A DNA stretch of 64,000 nt from Caldicellulosiruptoraceae bacterium PP1. Lineage in GTDB: Bacteria > Bacillota > Thermoanaerobacteria > Caldicellulosiruptorales > Caldicellulosiruptoraceae. This document shows, piece by piece, positions 30,401 through 38,159 of the stretch. The position numbers were made by a program, and so were the translations under genes. Each line of letters opens with the position of its first letter. Position 1 is the stretch's first letter. The stretch covers positions 62,001 through 126,000 of the forward strand of contig JBGGOQ010000004.1 in assembly GCA_041320695.1 (NCBI GenBank), in the 5' to 3' direction. The notes below the pieces were generated by a model that searched no databases, was not told where the DNA came from, and was given only the letters and a program-made list of their open reading frames with translations.

Positions 30401-30453
30401 TTGCAGGTAATGCTGTTGAACCTCAAATTAATGTAAAAGTAACTTCAAAATAG
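27442..30453 (+). CDS. S-layer protein with SLH domains and Ig-like repeats (paralog 2)
   Basis: The 1003-residue product is a paralog of the preceding gene. The signal peptide MKKFKRLIAIVTVLLFALTI ends near FAQD. The three SLH modules (residues 33-195) are almost identical in layout: LTRAEVVTMILR, NGYPDGTFKPE, GKWPLNYVKKALDLGFFNG. The Ig-like part has IKVTFSEPINE, VVFSKPM, IFFSEPMNRD, VTFNNKIVS and IKLTFSETV. Similarity is high in the wall-binding part and lower in the outer part, as expected after duplication and divergence. It has its own promoter, an AAGGAGG site and a strong hairpin after the stop, so the two paralogs can be expressed separately or alternately. Confidence 0.93.
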   Translation: MKKFKRLIAIVTVLLFALTIVAPAFAQDEATTNPVYDDAAKVLKDKGVLQGNENGDLMLDKTLTRAEVVTMILRATGQEDVAEEYADADASFSDTADHWAKKYIEAAKELGIVNGYPDGTFKPEAPIKFEELCKLLVAAANETPAAGKWPLNYVKKALDLGFFNGIEDEVGIGQVVVRGQAAVGFAAAFFPPEKPAPVVKDVQPGDNTSFVVTLEPAAGYTLEDGDVTAADFEVKDAADETKTLAVKDATLDVATGKVKVTTDPQVAGKTYKVFFRGQDTTKTFAGAPVDLTADVPNPDNLKSFTIKFNDEVDPATLVKNDTIKVDGKDIYDLKLLDDNKTVYVVLSDKFDQFTKYNVLINGVKSKFGKTLTNFSKEVSVLDSKQPEVTKVEALNPKQIKVTFSEPINETKSDLYSLRDKVKVNGLYITAKITSVDPLTNSIVFELYSALTKGTQNIEITGYQDFANYTMVAKQTTFDVQEDIKAPTLVKATFQDKQTIIVEFDEPLVSGTDSTVPYGTFKVNGNVATAKFVDNTNNTQVKLTLSPALSFGTLLAAITYQNQKDLVGNTVSTEQTYTLSITDDTIPPVINNIEVLDGNTVKVVFSKPMSKTDGTVTQGTTSNNVQSSWWTDDYTLQIPADKVGLASVNGGNYTIKFENFKDMSIRGNAMLTVEKPITAKDTVKPVVSDKFKVENGSTSDYDVVKIFFSEPMNRDTIANVSSYVYVDAGNNEYPLSAVSNFTGLTVASDNKSVTIGFKNARTFTTEKFKLFAMKDLAGNLIETNGVAVVSLIGSANALVINSAKATSATEVTVTFNNKIVSVDPRILKLKVGNSEFAFSSATIDTTNSNVVKFTATTNIPADTANTSISIWDSSKITDIYGQNYRNSTDTFVVNDGIAPTVTIATGDNSKQIKLTFSETVKATYDSQVYASIIMVKVADGSFVTLDSSNVAYGSGENKDGFKTLIITAPEATTDYYITVSPTYIKDALAGNAVEPQINVKVTSK

Positions 30454-30490
30454 TTATAATCAATATAAATTTTATTTGAATAAAATTTAT

Positions 30491-30531
30491 AAATAACAGA
30501 GGTAGGAATAAAATACCTACCTCTGTTATTT
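30491..30531 (+). terminator. Long perfect hairpin after S-layer gene 2
   Basis: A perfect stem of at least 15 bp (30492-30506 with 30516-30530, containing AACAGAGGTAGG) closes a 9-nt loop. Only a short TTATTTG follows, so termination may rely on the very stable stem. Confidence 0.75.
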
Positions 30532-30565
30532 GTCGCTATATCAATAGTAAGGGTAGGTAATTTAA

Positions 30566-30963
30566 TCAAATGCCTACCCTAACTAATTTTAAAGTTAATA
30601 ATTGAATTGTGAATGTATTTATTAACTTGAATCAAAAATTGAACATGACAAAACAGACCAACTAAGCAGTTGGTTGAAAAAATTAGAATAAAGGCAATCA
30701 TTTTCTACAGAAGTGGTGGATTCTATTCCTAAATCTATCAATATATTCAAATCATAAAGCATTTCTTATTAACTTTAATTTTATTATTAAAACCTTCAAT
30801 ACAACCATTGTGTAAAGGATATAAAATTAATTAATAATTTCTATAAACCAACTATTAAAAGTATCAACACAAGAATGATAATAATAACAGATAATCTAAT
30901 AGTTATTATCAAATGCCTTCTTATAAGTTTTTTTAATTATATTTTATCAAGGTAGGCATTTGA
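30566..30963. mobile_element. Degenerate insertion sequence remnant with 13-bp inverted ends
   Basis: TCAAATGCCTACC at 30566-30578 is the exact reverse complement of GGTAGGCATTTGA at 30951-30963. The 370 bp between them contain the frame-broken end of an ISL3-type transposase on the minus strand and a third, imperfect copy of the end sequence near 30908. The first end also takes part in a hairpin with GGGTAGG at 30551-30557. I read this as a decayed, internally deleted element. Whether the 13-mers are its true termini is uncertain. This entry covers the 30454-31333 gene-free stretch together with the entries at 30491, 30698, 30994 and 31261; I see no intact gene in that stretch. Confidence 0.5.
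30698..30862 (-). pseudogene. ISL3-family transposase, frame-broken C-terminal remnant
   Basis: Reading the minus strand in three successive frames gives TFNSWFIEIIN, then HNGCIEGFNNKIKVNKK, then FEYIDRFRNRIHHFCRK. Together these match the end of ISL3 (IS204/IS1001/IS1096/IS1165) transposases, where an NG-hEG-NNKIK block is followed by an NFxxFRxRI block. At least two frameshifts and a stop separate the pieces and the rest of the gene is missing, so it is non-functional. Confidence 0.65.
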
Positions 30964-30993
30964 ATAAAGTGCATTTTTTTATTTCAAAAATAA

Positions 30994-31101
30994 ATATTGG
31001 AATTACCATTCCAATATATAGAGTCTGATTCTAATCAATCATTTCAAATAAATAATTTAATACCGAATGATAGTATCATTCGCATAGTAATTTCAAATTA
31101 C
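30994..31101. repeat. Cluster of short perfect palindromes upstream of the pullulanase gene
   Basis: Three inverted repeats follow each other: ATATTGGAAT-tacc-ATTCCAATAT (30994-31017), CGAATGATA-g-TATCATTCG (31064-31082) and GTAATTT-c-AAATTAC (31087-31101). A further AGTTTA-a-TAAACT lies near 31150, and a CATCAATGCA/TGCATTATTGATG pair lies at about 31173-31208. They differ in sequence, so this is not a repeat array. They may be protein-binding sites or RNA hairpins, or part of the decayed mobile element. Confidence 0.55.
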
Positions 31102-31260
31102 ATAACCATATTGTATCAACATTTCAATAGTTTCATTTTCAATATTATCAGTTTAATAAACTTCAGAAGCAACATCAATGCAAAATGCAACCGAATGCAT
31201 TATTGATGATATTACTAAGCAAATATATTTAATTAATAATATATAAAAATAAATATACTC

Positions 31261-31289
31261 TTGAAATATATTTGTTAATATTTTATAAT
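31261..31289 (+). promoter_or_regulatory. Promoter of the pullulanase gene
   Basis: TTGAAA at 31261-31266 and TATAAT at 31284-31289 are separated by 17 nt. The predicted transcript would begin near 31296, about 40 nt before the TTG start codon. Confidence 0.65.
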
Positions 31290-31333
31290 TATTATCAACA
31301 AACGATTGCATTAATAAAAGGAGGTATTTAAAA

Positions 31334-34300
31334 TTGAAAACAAATTTCAACAGTAGGAGAATTTTAGCAACATTTCTTCTAATCATTTTTGCATTAACTC
31401 TTGTACCAATAGCTTCTTTAGCAGACGACAACAAAACCACACTTATAATACACTACTATAGGTACAATGAAGACTACCAAGGTTGGAACTTATGGATATG
31501 GCCTACAAAACCAAATTCAGCTGAAGGAAATGCATATGCATTTACACAAAAAGACGACTTTGGTATGGTAGCAAAGGTTGAACTACCAGGAACTGTTACC
31601 GAAGCAGGTATTATTGTTAGAAAAGGGAATTGGGAAGCAAAGGATGTAGGTGTTGATCGATTTATAAAAAACATTAATGGAACAAAAGAAGTTTGGCTCA
31701 TAGAAAGTGAACAACCAATTTATGAAACACAGCCTCAAAAAACACCAAAGCAGACTGCATATTTGGATGGACTAAACACCATAGTTGTAAAATTAGCAAA
31801 AAAGGCTGATATATCCCAAAAAGATGCTTTACAAGGTTTTAGCATAAAGGCTTTTTATGATGATATTAAAATAAAAAAGGTAGAACCGGTTTTACCTAAA
31901 GTTACAAAGAATGTTAAACCAGAAGATGTTGGTTATGAGTTAATTGATGGCGGTTCAAAGGTTCGATTCATTCTAAAACCAAATTCTGGTGATTTTAAAT
32001 TTACTGATACTTCAGGAAAGCTTGAAGTCTATTTATCTGGGACAATGAATGACTGGGGCGGCACATCATCATCAGAAGGCAAATATAAGCCCTTACCTAA
32101 TTGGAAACTTACATGGAATAGCGAAAAAGGTTACTATGAACTTATTAAGGATTTTGGTAAAGACGGGATAAACTTTGGTGCTAAATTTAAGTTTACCTCA
32201 TGGGATGGGAATGAAGCAACTTGGTACCCTGGCGGTATGGGCAATGATAAAGTACTTCAGGAATTATATACAGGTAATGAAAAAATAACAAAGGTAGATC
32301 AGTTTAAAATAACAACAGAAGATGAACTTGAACCACAAGTTCCATATACAGTATCAAAAAATGGATTTAAATCAACTATTGCTATACCAAGAAACATTTT
32401 GGACAATCAAAAATACTTCTACAATGGTAATGACCTTGGTTCAACATATTCACAAAATAGCACCAGTTTTAGATTGTGGGCACCTACAGCAATCAATGTT
32501 ATATTAAGGCTTTATGATGATTATAAAACTAATAAATATAAAGAATATGAAATGCAGCAGTCTAAAAACGGTACATGGTTTTATAAAATACCTGGAAACC
32601 TAAAAGGAAAATATTATCAGTATGAAGTATGGCTGGCATCAAACTCCCTAACAGATGACACAATTAGAAAAAATGTTGTTCCAGACCCGTACTCAAAAGC
32701 TACATCAGCAAATAGCGAAAGAACATTAATATTTGATCCAAAAGATACAAATCCAGTTGGCTGGGAAAATGATTCTTTTGTTAAAACACCTAATCAAGAA
32801 GATGCTATAATTTATGAGACACATGTCAGAGATTTTACAATTGATGCAACAAGTGGTATAAGACCTGAATTTAGAGGTAAATATCTTGGATTTACTCAAG
32901 AAAATACAAAAGGACCTAATGGGGTAAAAACAGGTATTAGTCACTTAAAAGAGTTAGGGATTACTCATGTTCATTTACTACCAACATATGATTTTGCGAC
33001 AGTTGATGAAAATAAAGTTAATAGTGGTTACAATTGGGGTTATGATCCTGTTTTATATCAAAATGTTGAAGGCTCATACGCAACAAATCCTAATGGTATT
33101 GCAAGAATTAAAGAATATAAACAAATGGTAATGGCACTCCATAAAAATGGTATTGGTATTATACAAGATGTTGTTTTTAACCATACAGCCCAGATTGGAG
33201 AAGCATCTAAGTTTTCAATATTTGATAAAATTGTACCAGGTTATTTCTATAGACTTGATAAAGACGGAAATTATTCAAATGGTTCAGGTATTGGAAATGA
33301 AGTTGCAAGCGAAAAACCAATGGTTAGAAAGTTTATAATTGATACACTAAAATATCTAACAAGTGAATATCATATTGATGGTTACAGATTTGATTTGATG
33401 GCGGCAATTGATAGAATTACTATGGCACAATCACAAAAAGAAGTAAGGGAAATAAATCCATCAGCAATTTTCTATGGTGAAGGCTGGCTAGGAGGAGCAT
33501 CAGCATTATCTCCTGAACTGAGAATGGAAATAGGCTCAAAAAATCAAGCAGGGCTTCATATAGCTTTCTTCAATGACAGAATTAGAGAGGCAATAAGAGG
33601 TAATCTAGATAATGAATCCAAAGGATTTATGCAAGGTAATTATCAAAATAGACCGCAAGATTTAAAAAATGGAATTAAAGGTGCAATAGATGAGTTTGCA
33701 ACTGATCCAGACGAAACAATAAATTATGTATCGGCACATGATAATTTGACTCTCTGGGATAAACTTCAACTTAGTGCTAAAAATGAAAGTGATGAAGTAA
33801 AAGACAAAATGGGTAGGCTTGCAAATGCAATTGTTCTCACCACGCAAGGTATACCATTCTTACATGGTGGAGTTGAGTTTAACAGAACAAAATATATGAA
33901 CAATAATTCATATAATGCTGGGGATAAAATTAATAAGTATGATTGGAATCTAAAGGTAAAATGGTTTGATACATTTAAATACTATCAAGGACTTATTGAA
34001 CTTAGAAAAGCTCATAGTGCATTTAGATTAACAACAGCAGAGGATATAAATAAATACTTGAAGTTTATACAAACACCATCTGGAACTGTTGGGTATGAAT
34101 TAAGCTATCCAAATGATACTTGGAATCACATTATTGTTGTTTATAATGCGACAAAACAGGTAAAAGAGATTAATCTTCCTGAAGGCAATTGGGTTGTAGT
34201 TGGCAATGGTGATGAAGTTGGAACAACACCAATTAAAAAATTAGCAAATTATGTTTCATCTAAAGCATTTGTTGCACCAATTAGTACATTTATAGCATAT

Positions 34301-34744
34301 AAAGCTGATAAATTTCCAGATGGATACAAATTAGATAAAGATACAAAGCCAGTCTCATTAGCTACAGCATCAGGAGATAATCAAGTTAAAGTATACGGTC
34401 AAGGTGATGTTACAGTTGAAATTAATGTAACAGTACCACAAGGAACAGATGATGATATTATTTATATAGCAGGCTCATTTGCAAAAATTGACATGAGCGA
34501 TTGGAATCCAGGTGATGCAGACAATGCTTTAGAATTAATAAAGGTATCACAAGGTAATTACAAAGTTATCATTAAAGCAAATGATGGAGATGTTTTTGAA
34601 TATAAATATACTAGAGGTTCATGGGCAACAGTTGAAAAAGGAGCAAATAAAGAAGAAATTAATAATAGAAAAATAGTTGTTAAAGCAGATCAAAATAAAA
34701 AGATGGTAATTGATGACAAAATTGCAAACTGGGCTGATAAATAA
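31334..34744 (+). CDS. Secreted pullulanase (GH13) with N- and C-terminal starch-binding modules
   Basis: The enzyme hydrolyses alpha-1,6 branch links in pullulan and starch. A signal peptide (residues 1-28) precedes a CBM41-like module (34-135, HYYRYNEDYQGWNLWIWP), a further beta module (195-315, VYLSGTMNDWGG), a CBM48-like module (TSFRLWAPTAINVILRLYDD) and the GH13 barrel. Diagnostic motifs are YNWGYDPVLY, DVVFNHTA, Asp687 in GYRFDLMAAID (nucleophile), Glu716 in FYGEGW and Asp803 in SAHDN. The last 118 residues are a CBM20-like module (DWNPGD, YKYTRGSW, ending WADK) shared with the next protein. The start is TTG behind AAAAGGAGG. There is no SLH anchor in this 1136-residue protein. Confidence 0.93.
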   Translation: MKTNFNSRRILATFLLIIFALTLVPIASLADDNKTTLIIHYYRYNEDYQGWNLWIWPTKPNSAEGNAYAFTQKDDFGMVAKVELPGTVTEAGIIVRKGNWEAKDVGVDRFIKNINGTKEVWLIESEQPIYETQPQKTPKQTAYLDGLNTIVVKLAKKADISQKDALQGFSIKAFYDDIKIKKVEPVLPKVTKNVKPEDVGYELIDGGSKVRFILKPNSGDFKFTDTSGKLEVYLSGTMNDWGGTSSSEGKYKPLPNWKLTWNSEKGYYELIKDFGKDGINFGAKFKFTSWDGNEATWYPGGMGNDKVLQELYTGNEKITKVDQFKITTEDELEPQVPYTVSKNGFKSTIAIPRNILDNQKYFYNGNDLGSTYSQNSTSFRLWAPTAINVILRLYDDYKTNKYKEYEMQQSKNGTWFYKIPGNLKGKYYQYEVWLASNSLTDDTIRKNVVPDPYSKATSANSERTLIFDPKDTNPVGWENDSFVKTPNQEDAIIYETHVRDFTIDATSGIRPEFRGKYLGFTQENTKGPNGVKTGISHLKELGITHVHLLPTYDFATVDENKVNSGYNWGYDPVLYQNVEGSYATNPNGIARIKEYKQMVMALHKNGIGIIQDVVFNHTAQIGEASKFSIFDKIVPGYFYRLDKDGNYSNGSGIGNEVASEKPMVRKFIIDTLKYLTSEYHIDGYRFDLMAAIDRITMAQSQKEVREINPSAIFYGEGWLGGASALSPELRMEIGSKNQAGLHIAFFNDRIREAIRGNLDNESKGFMQGNYQNRPQDLKNGIKGAIDEFATDPDETINYVSAHDNLTLWDKLQLSAKNESDEVKDKMGRLANAIVLTTQGIPFLHGGVEFNRTKYMNNNSYNAGDKINKYDWNLKVKWFDTFKYYQGLIELRKAHSAFRLTTAEDINKYLKFIQTPSGTVGYELSYPNDTWNHIIVVYNATKQVKEINLPEGNWVVVGNGDEVGTTPIKKLANYVSSKAFVAPISTFIAYKADKFPDGYKLDKDTKPVSLATASGDNQVKVYGQGDVTVEINVTVPQGTDDDIIYIAGSFAKIDMSDWNPGDADNALELIKVSQGNYKVIIKANDGDVFEYKYTRGSWATVEKGANKEEINNRKIVVKADQNKKMVIDDKIANWADK

Positions 34745-34752
34745 GAACTTTG

Positions 34753-34775
34753 GGGAATGTTTAATTAACATTCCC
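34753..34775 (+). terminator. Hairpin between pullulanase and starch-binding protein genes, no U-tract
   Basis: The stem GGGAATGTT/AACATTCCC with loop TAATT lies 8 nt after the stop. No T-run follows, and the next gene is 34 nt away, so partial readthrough or RNA stabilisation is likely. Confidence 0.5.
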
Positions 34776-34809
34776 AAACTTAAAAAAGTAAAAAGGAGGA
34801 AAGAATACT

Positions 34810-37800
34810 ATGAAAAAATTATCTTTAAGAAAATTTATAGCTTTTTTCACCTTGCTTATCTTTACAATATCAATTTTCAATTTTAGCTTTTTTGAAAAAG
34901 CAAAGGCTCAAGATACTGTAAAAATAGTAGGTAACTGGGCTGATGCTGGTTCATGGAACTTTAATAATTCTACAATAGTGTTAAATGAATCTATAACACC
35001 TGGACTTTATTATGGTGAATATACATTCACTACTGCAGGGACATATGAGTTCAAAGCAATGATAAATGGAAGTACATGGTGTACAGGTGCACCTAAGGTT
35101 GGTGGTGATAATACAAATATACCTATTACAGTAAGCAATAATCAGACAGTTAAATTCTGGTTTTTTAAAAATTCACAATTAGTAATAGATAGTATCCATT
35201 TTCCTAATGGACCAGCAGATTTTACAGGGACACATGCAATCAAGTTTGTTGGATTAAATAATGAGTGGAATCCTGATGATGGTAAGTATCAGTTTTCACC
35301 TGTCTTAAATGCTGCATATACTTATATTTTTGATAATACTAATAATGATAATACTGGTAATGAATTTAAAATAGTAGTTGGTGGGTTTGGTAATCTTTCT
35401 TGGGCGTGGAATGCTTCAGGAGATAATGGTGTAATCAATTTCAAAGATGGTGGAGGAAACGTTAATATACCAGCATTAAAAGAAAACGGTAATCTTTTAA
35501 AAACTAAATTTTATTTGGACTTGTTACATGGCTGGTTATTTACAGATAAAGATTTAGAAGTTGTACCAACTAATTTCACTAATAATGGAACTGTCTTTAA
35601 TGGAGCTAATTTGCAAATATCAGCACCATTTAACACTCCAAATGCAAATCAGATAACTAAGACAATTGAATATGAAGTTTTGGATAATCAAGGTAATATT
35701 TTAGTTAATAGAACTGCATATACTGGAGGTATTTTAGTAGATAATAGCTGGATTGATAAAAATATTGTTGTTAACATAATAACAACAATTGGAAGCATCC
35801 AAAAAGTTACAACATATAATCTTACAGTGAAAAATATACCCACAGATATATTAGTGCAGGCTTTAGATAACTGTATCTATTCAACAGATGTAAATAGCCT
35901 TGTTACTTTTGCAAATGGTGAAAGTAAGGATTCTGTAAGAAACAATTTTACAGTTGTTACAAATCAGGTATATAGTTTTATTTATGATGGTCAAAATATA
36001 AATCTAAATATTTCACTCAATTGGCAGTCAAATAATACAAATGTTATTAATATAAATGGTTCAAATGCAAGTGTAACCAGACCAGATAATGATACAACAG
36101 TAACGCTAAACGTTTATGCACAATATGGTCAAATTCTATCAACAAATTCAAAAAATATTGATATAAATGTTATAAAGAAATCAAATATACTTGGCGTTGA
36201 AGGCGGCATTCCAGTTACCTTTAAAGTAACACTTCCCCAAAATACACCACTTAATTCTGATGTTTATATAGCAGGAGATTTTGGAACAAATAAACTTCCT
36301 ACTTGGAATCCAAGTGGTATTAAGCTAAACAATATAGGTGATTATACAAGAGAGATAACATTATATTTAACATCTGGGACAACAATTCAGTACAAGTATA
36401 CAAGAGGAGACTGGGGCAAGGTTGAAAAAAGTTCTACTGGTGCTGAAATTGCAAATAGGACATTAAAAGTTGGTAATTCAGCAACCACTCAAAATGATAC
36501 AATAGCTTCTTTTGCAGACTTAGGGCCAACATCACCTTCAGTAACATTTGTAAAACCTAACCCTGTAACAGTTTTATTAAATGGACAGAAGAGCATTGTA
36601 TATGGAGATATAGTTAAGTTATTTCCATCAGAAAAAGAAAATAAAATCACAATAGATACAACCACAGTGTCAAAGATTGATAATGATAAAAGTAATAAAG
36701 TTGTAGTATTTAATAAGATTTCTGAGAATCAAACACCAGCAGTAACAATTGAAAAAAAAGCTATTGAATTACTTAATAATAAAGATGTAAAACAACTTGA
36801 ATTACAAATTGGTAAAACAACTGTTACAATAGATACTTATAAGTTACAGTCTGATAAAGACATTAGTATGTCCTTAAATTATGATGCAAATTTAAAAAAT
36901 TTAGAGTCAAAATATATTCTAAAAGGATTAGATGTAAAGGTAACTAAAAAGCTCAATATTGATATTCGTGCTGATAATCAAACAATTGACCTAAATGGCA
37001 TATATATATCTACGGATATACCCTCAGATGCTATAGATAATGTTGTTTACTATTTAGATAATGGTAATTTAATACCAGTTAAAGATTTTATCAAACAAGA
37101 AAATAAAATTATTTTTAGAGCAAATAAAAGTGGCCAGTATGTGATAGCTAAAATTCAAAAACAGTTTAACGACTATGATATTGACTCAAACCAAGAAGAC
37201 ATATTTACATTAATCCAACTTGGTATTATAACAGGTGATGCTCAAAATAACATAAATCTTGATTCTAACATAAAAAGAAGTGAATTAGCAGCTTTAATAG
37301 CTCGTGCATATAATCTATCACCTATAACCTTCCAAGGGTATTTTAAAGATGTAGAACCAAATGCTTGGTACAGAGGATATGTTGAAGCACTTAAAAATGC
37401 AAGTATTCTTGACGGATACAATGGGAATTTTAAACCTAATGACAATATAACAAAAGAACAACTAGCAAAGATTATTGTTCAAATGGCTAAACACCTAAAT
37501 ATTGATTTGGATAAAAGTGATGCAACAATAAATGACATTGACAAAGTATCAAATTGGGCAAAAGAGTATGTCAAATTAGCAGTTTCTGAAGGGTTAATTA
37601 AGCTTTCTGATAATAACATCAATCCTACATCTTATGCAACAAGATATGAGGTATTTAATGCAATATATAATTTATTGCAGAAAAAGAATTCTACTTTAGA
37701 AAGCTATATAGGTAGTGATGTAAAACTTGTTCCAGGTGATCCAACAGGTATACCAGTCGAATTTATTGTTAAAGTTCCACAAAATACTCCTGATAATGAA

Positions 37801-38082
37801 AAAATTATTATAGCAGGAACATTTGCAAATTTAGGTTATACCGATTGGAATCCAGGAGATAGCGAATTAGCTTTAACAAAAATAGATAATCAAACATATT
37901 CGATTACTATTTATATGAAGGAAGGAACTCAAATTCAATATAAATATGTTCGTGGAGATTGGTCTAAAGTTGAAAAAGATAAAAATGGTAATGAAATATC
38001 AAATAGAGTTATTACTGTGAAAAATGATGGAAGCGGAAAGATGACCATCAATGATGAAGTTCAAAAATGGGCTGATAAATAA
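34810..38082 (+). CDS. SLH-anchored, non-catalytic starch-binding surface protein
   Basis: The 1090-residue protein has a signal peptide (1-34), two N-terminal beta modules with Trp-rich faces (about 36-128 VGNWADAGSWNF, and 140-262 VGLNNEWNPDDGKY), an extended region, a CBM20-like module (465-572, DVYIAGDF, YKYTRGDWGKVEK), a beta domain, three SLH modules (790-960, GYFKDVEPNAWYRGYVEAL) and a second CBM20-like module (975-1090, TDWNPGDS, YKYVRGDWSKVEK, ending WADK). I see no glycosidase motif. It would hold starch at the S-layer for the adjacent secreted enzymes, comparable in role to SusE/SusF of Bacteroides but not in sequence. Binding is inferred from the modules. It has a strong AAAGGAGG site. 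Confidence 0.82.
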   Translation: MKKLSLRKFIAFFTLLIFTISIFNFSFFEKAKAQDTVKIVGNWADAGSWNFNNSTIVLNESITPGLYYGEYTFTTAGTYEFKAMINGSTWCTGAPKVGGDNTNIPITVSNNQTVKFWFFKNSQLVIDSIHFPNGPADFTGTHAIKFVGLNNEWNPDDGKYQFSPVLNAAYTYIFDNTNNDNTGNEFKIVVGGFGNLSWAWNASGDNGVINFKDGGGNVNIPALKENGNLLKTKFYLDLLHGWLFTDKDLEVVPTNFTNNGTVFNGANLQISAPFNTPNANQITKTIEYEVLDNQGNILVNRTAYTGGILVDNSWIDKNIVVNIITTIGSIQKVTTYNLTVKNIPTDILVQALDNCIYSTDVNSLVTFANGESKDSVRNNFTVVTNQVYSFIYDGQNINLNISLNWQSNNTNVININGSNASVTRPDNDTTVTLNVYAQYGQILSTNSKNIDINVIKKSNILGVEGGIPVTFKVTLPQNTPLNSDVYIAGDFGTNKLPTWNPSGIKLNNIGDYTREITLYLTSGTTIQYKYTRGDWGKVEKSSTGAEIANRTLKVGNSATTQNDTIASFADLGPTSPSVTFVKPNPVTVLLNGQKSIVYGDIVKLFPSEKENKITIDTTTVSKIDNDKSNKVVVFNKISENQTPAVTIEKKAIELLNNKDVKQLELQIGKTTVTIDTYKLQSDKDISMSLNYDANLKNLESKYILKGLDVKVTKKLNIDIRADNQTIDLNGIYISTDIPSDAIDNVVYYLDNGNLIPVKDFIKQENKIIFRANKSGQYVIAKIQKQFNDYDIDSNQEDIFTLIQLGIITGDAQNNINLDSNIKRSELAALIARAYNLSPITFQGYFKDVEPNAWYRGYVEALKNASILDGYNGNFKPNDNITKEQLAKIIVQMAKHLNIDLDKSDATINDIDKVSNWAKEYVKLAVSEGLIKLSDNNINPTSYATRYEVFNAIYNLLQKKNSTLESYIGSDVKLVPGDPTGIPVEFIVKVPQNTPDNEKIIIAGTFANLGYTDWNPGDSELALTKIDNQTYSITIYMKEGTQIQYKYVRGDWSKVEKDKNGNEISNRVITVKNDGSGKMTINDEVQKWADK

Positions 38083-38103
38083 AGTGCAACTTAAATATCA
38101 ATA

Positions 38104-38133
38104 AAGGATTGGGGGATTTTTCTCCCAATCCTT
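38104..38133 (+). terminator. Perfect hairpin after the starch-binding protein gene
   Basis: AAGGATTGGG (38104-38113) pairs perfectly with CCCAATCCTT (38124-38133). No U-tract follows; the sensor gene starts 27 nt later, so the transcript may continue. Confidence 0.55.
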
Positions 38134-38159
38134 AACTATTATATATGGAGAGATGATAT

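Noticed and set aside
30997-31206. Plus-strand open frame of 69 codons upstream of pullulanase
   Set aside because: It has no ribosome site, its composition is not protein-like, and the sequence is explained by palindromes.
30994-31208. Palindrome cluster considered as a CRISPR array
   Set aside because: The palindromes differ in sequence and spacing, there are no repeated units and no cas genes in the window.
31153-31440. Minus-strand open frame overlapping the pullulanase start
   Set aside because: It runs across the pullulanase promoter, ribosome site and signal peptide, with no site or homology of its own.
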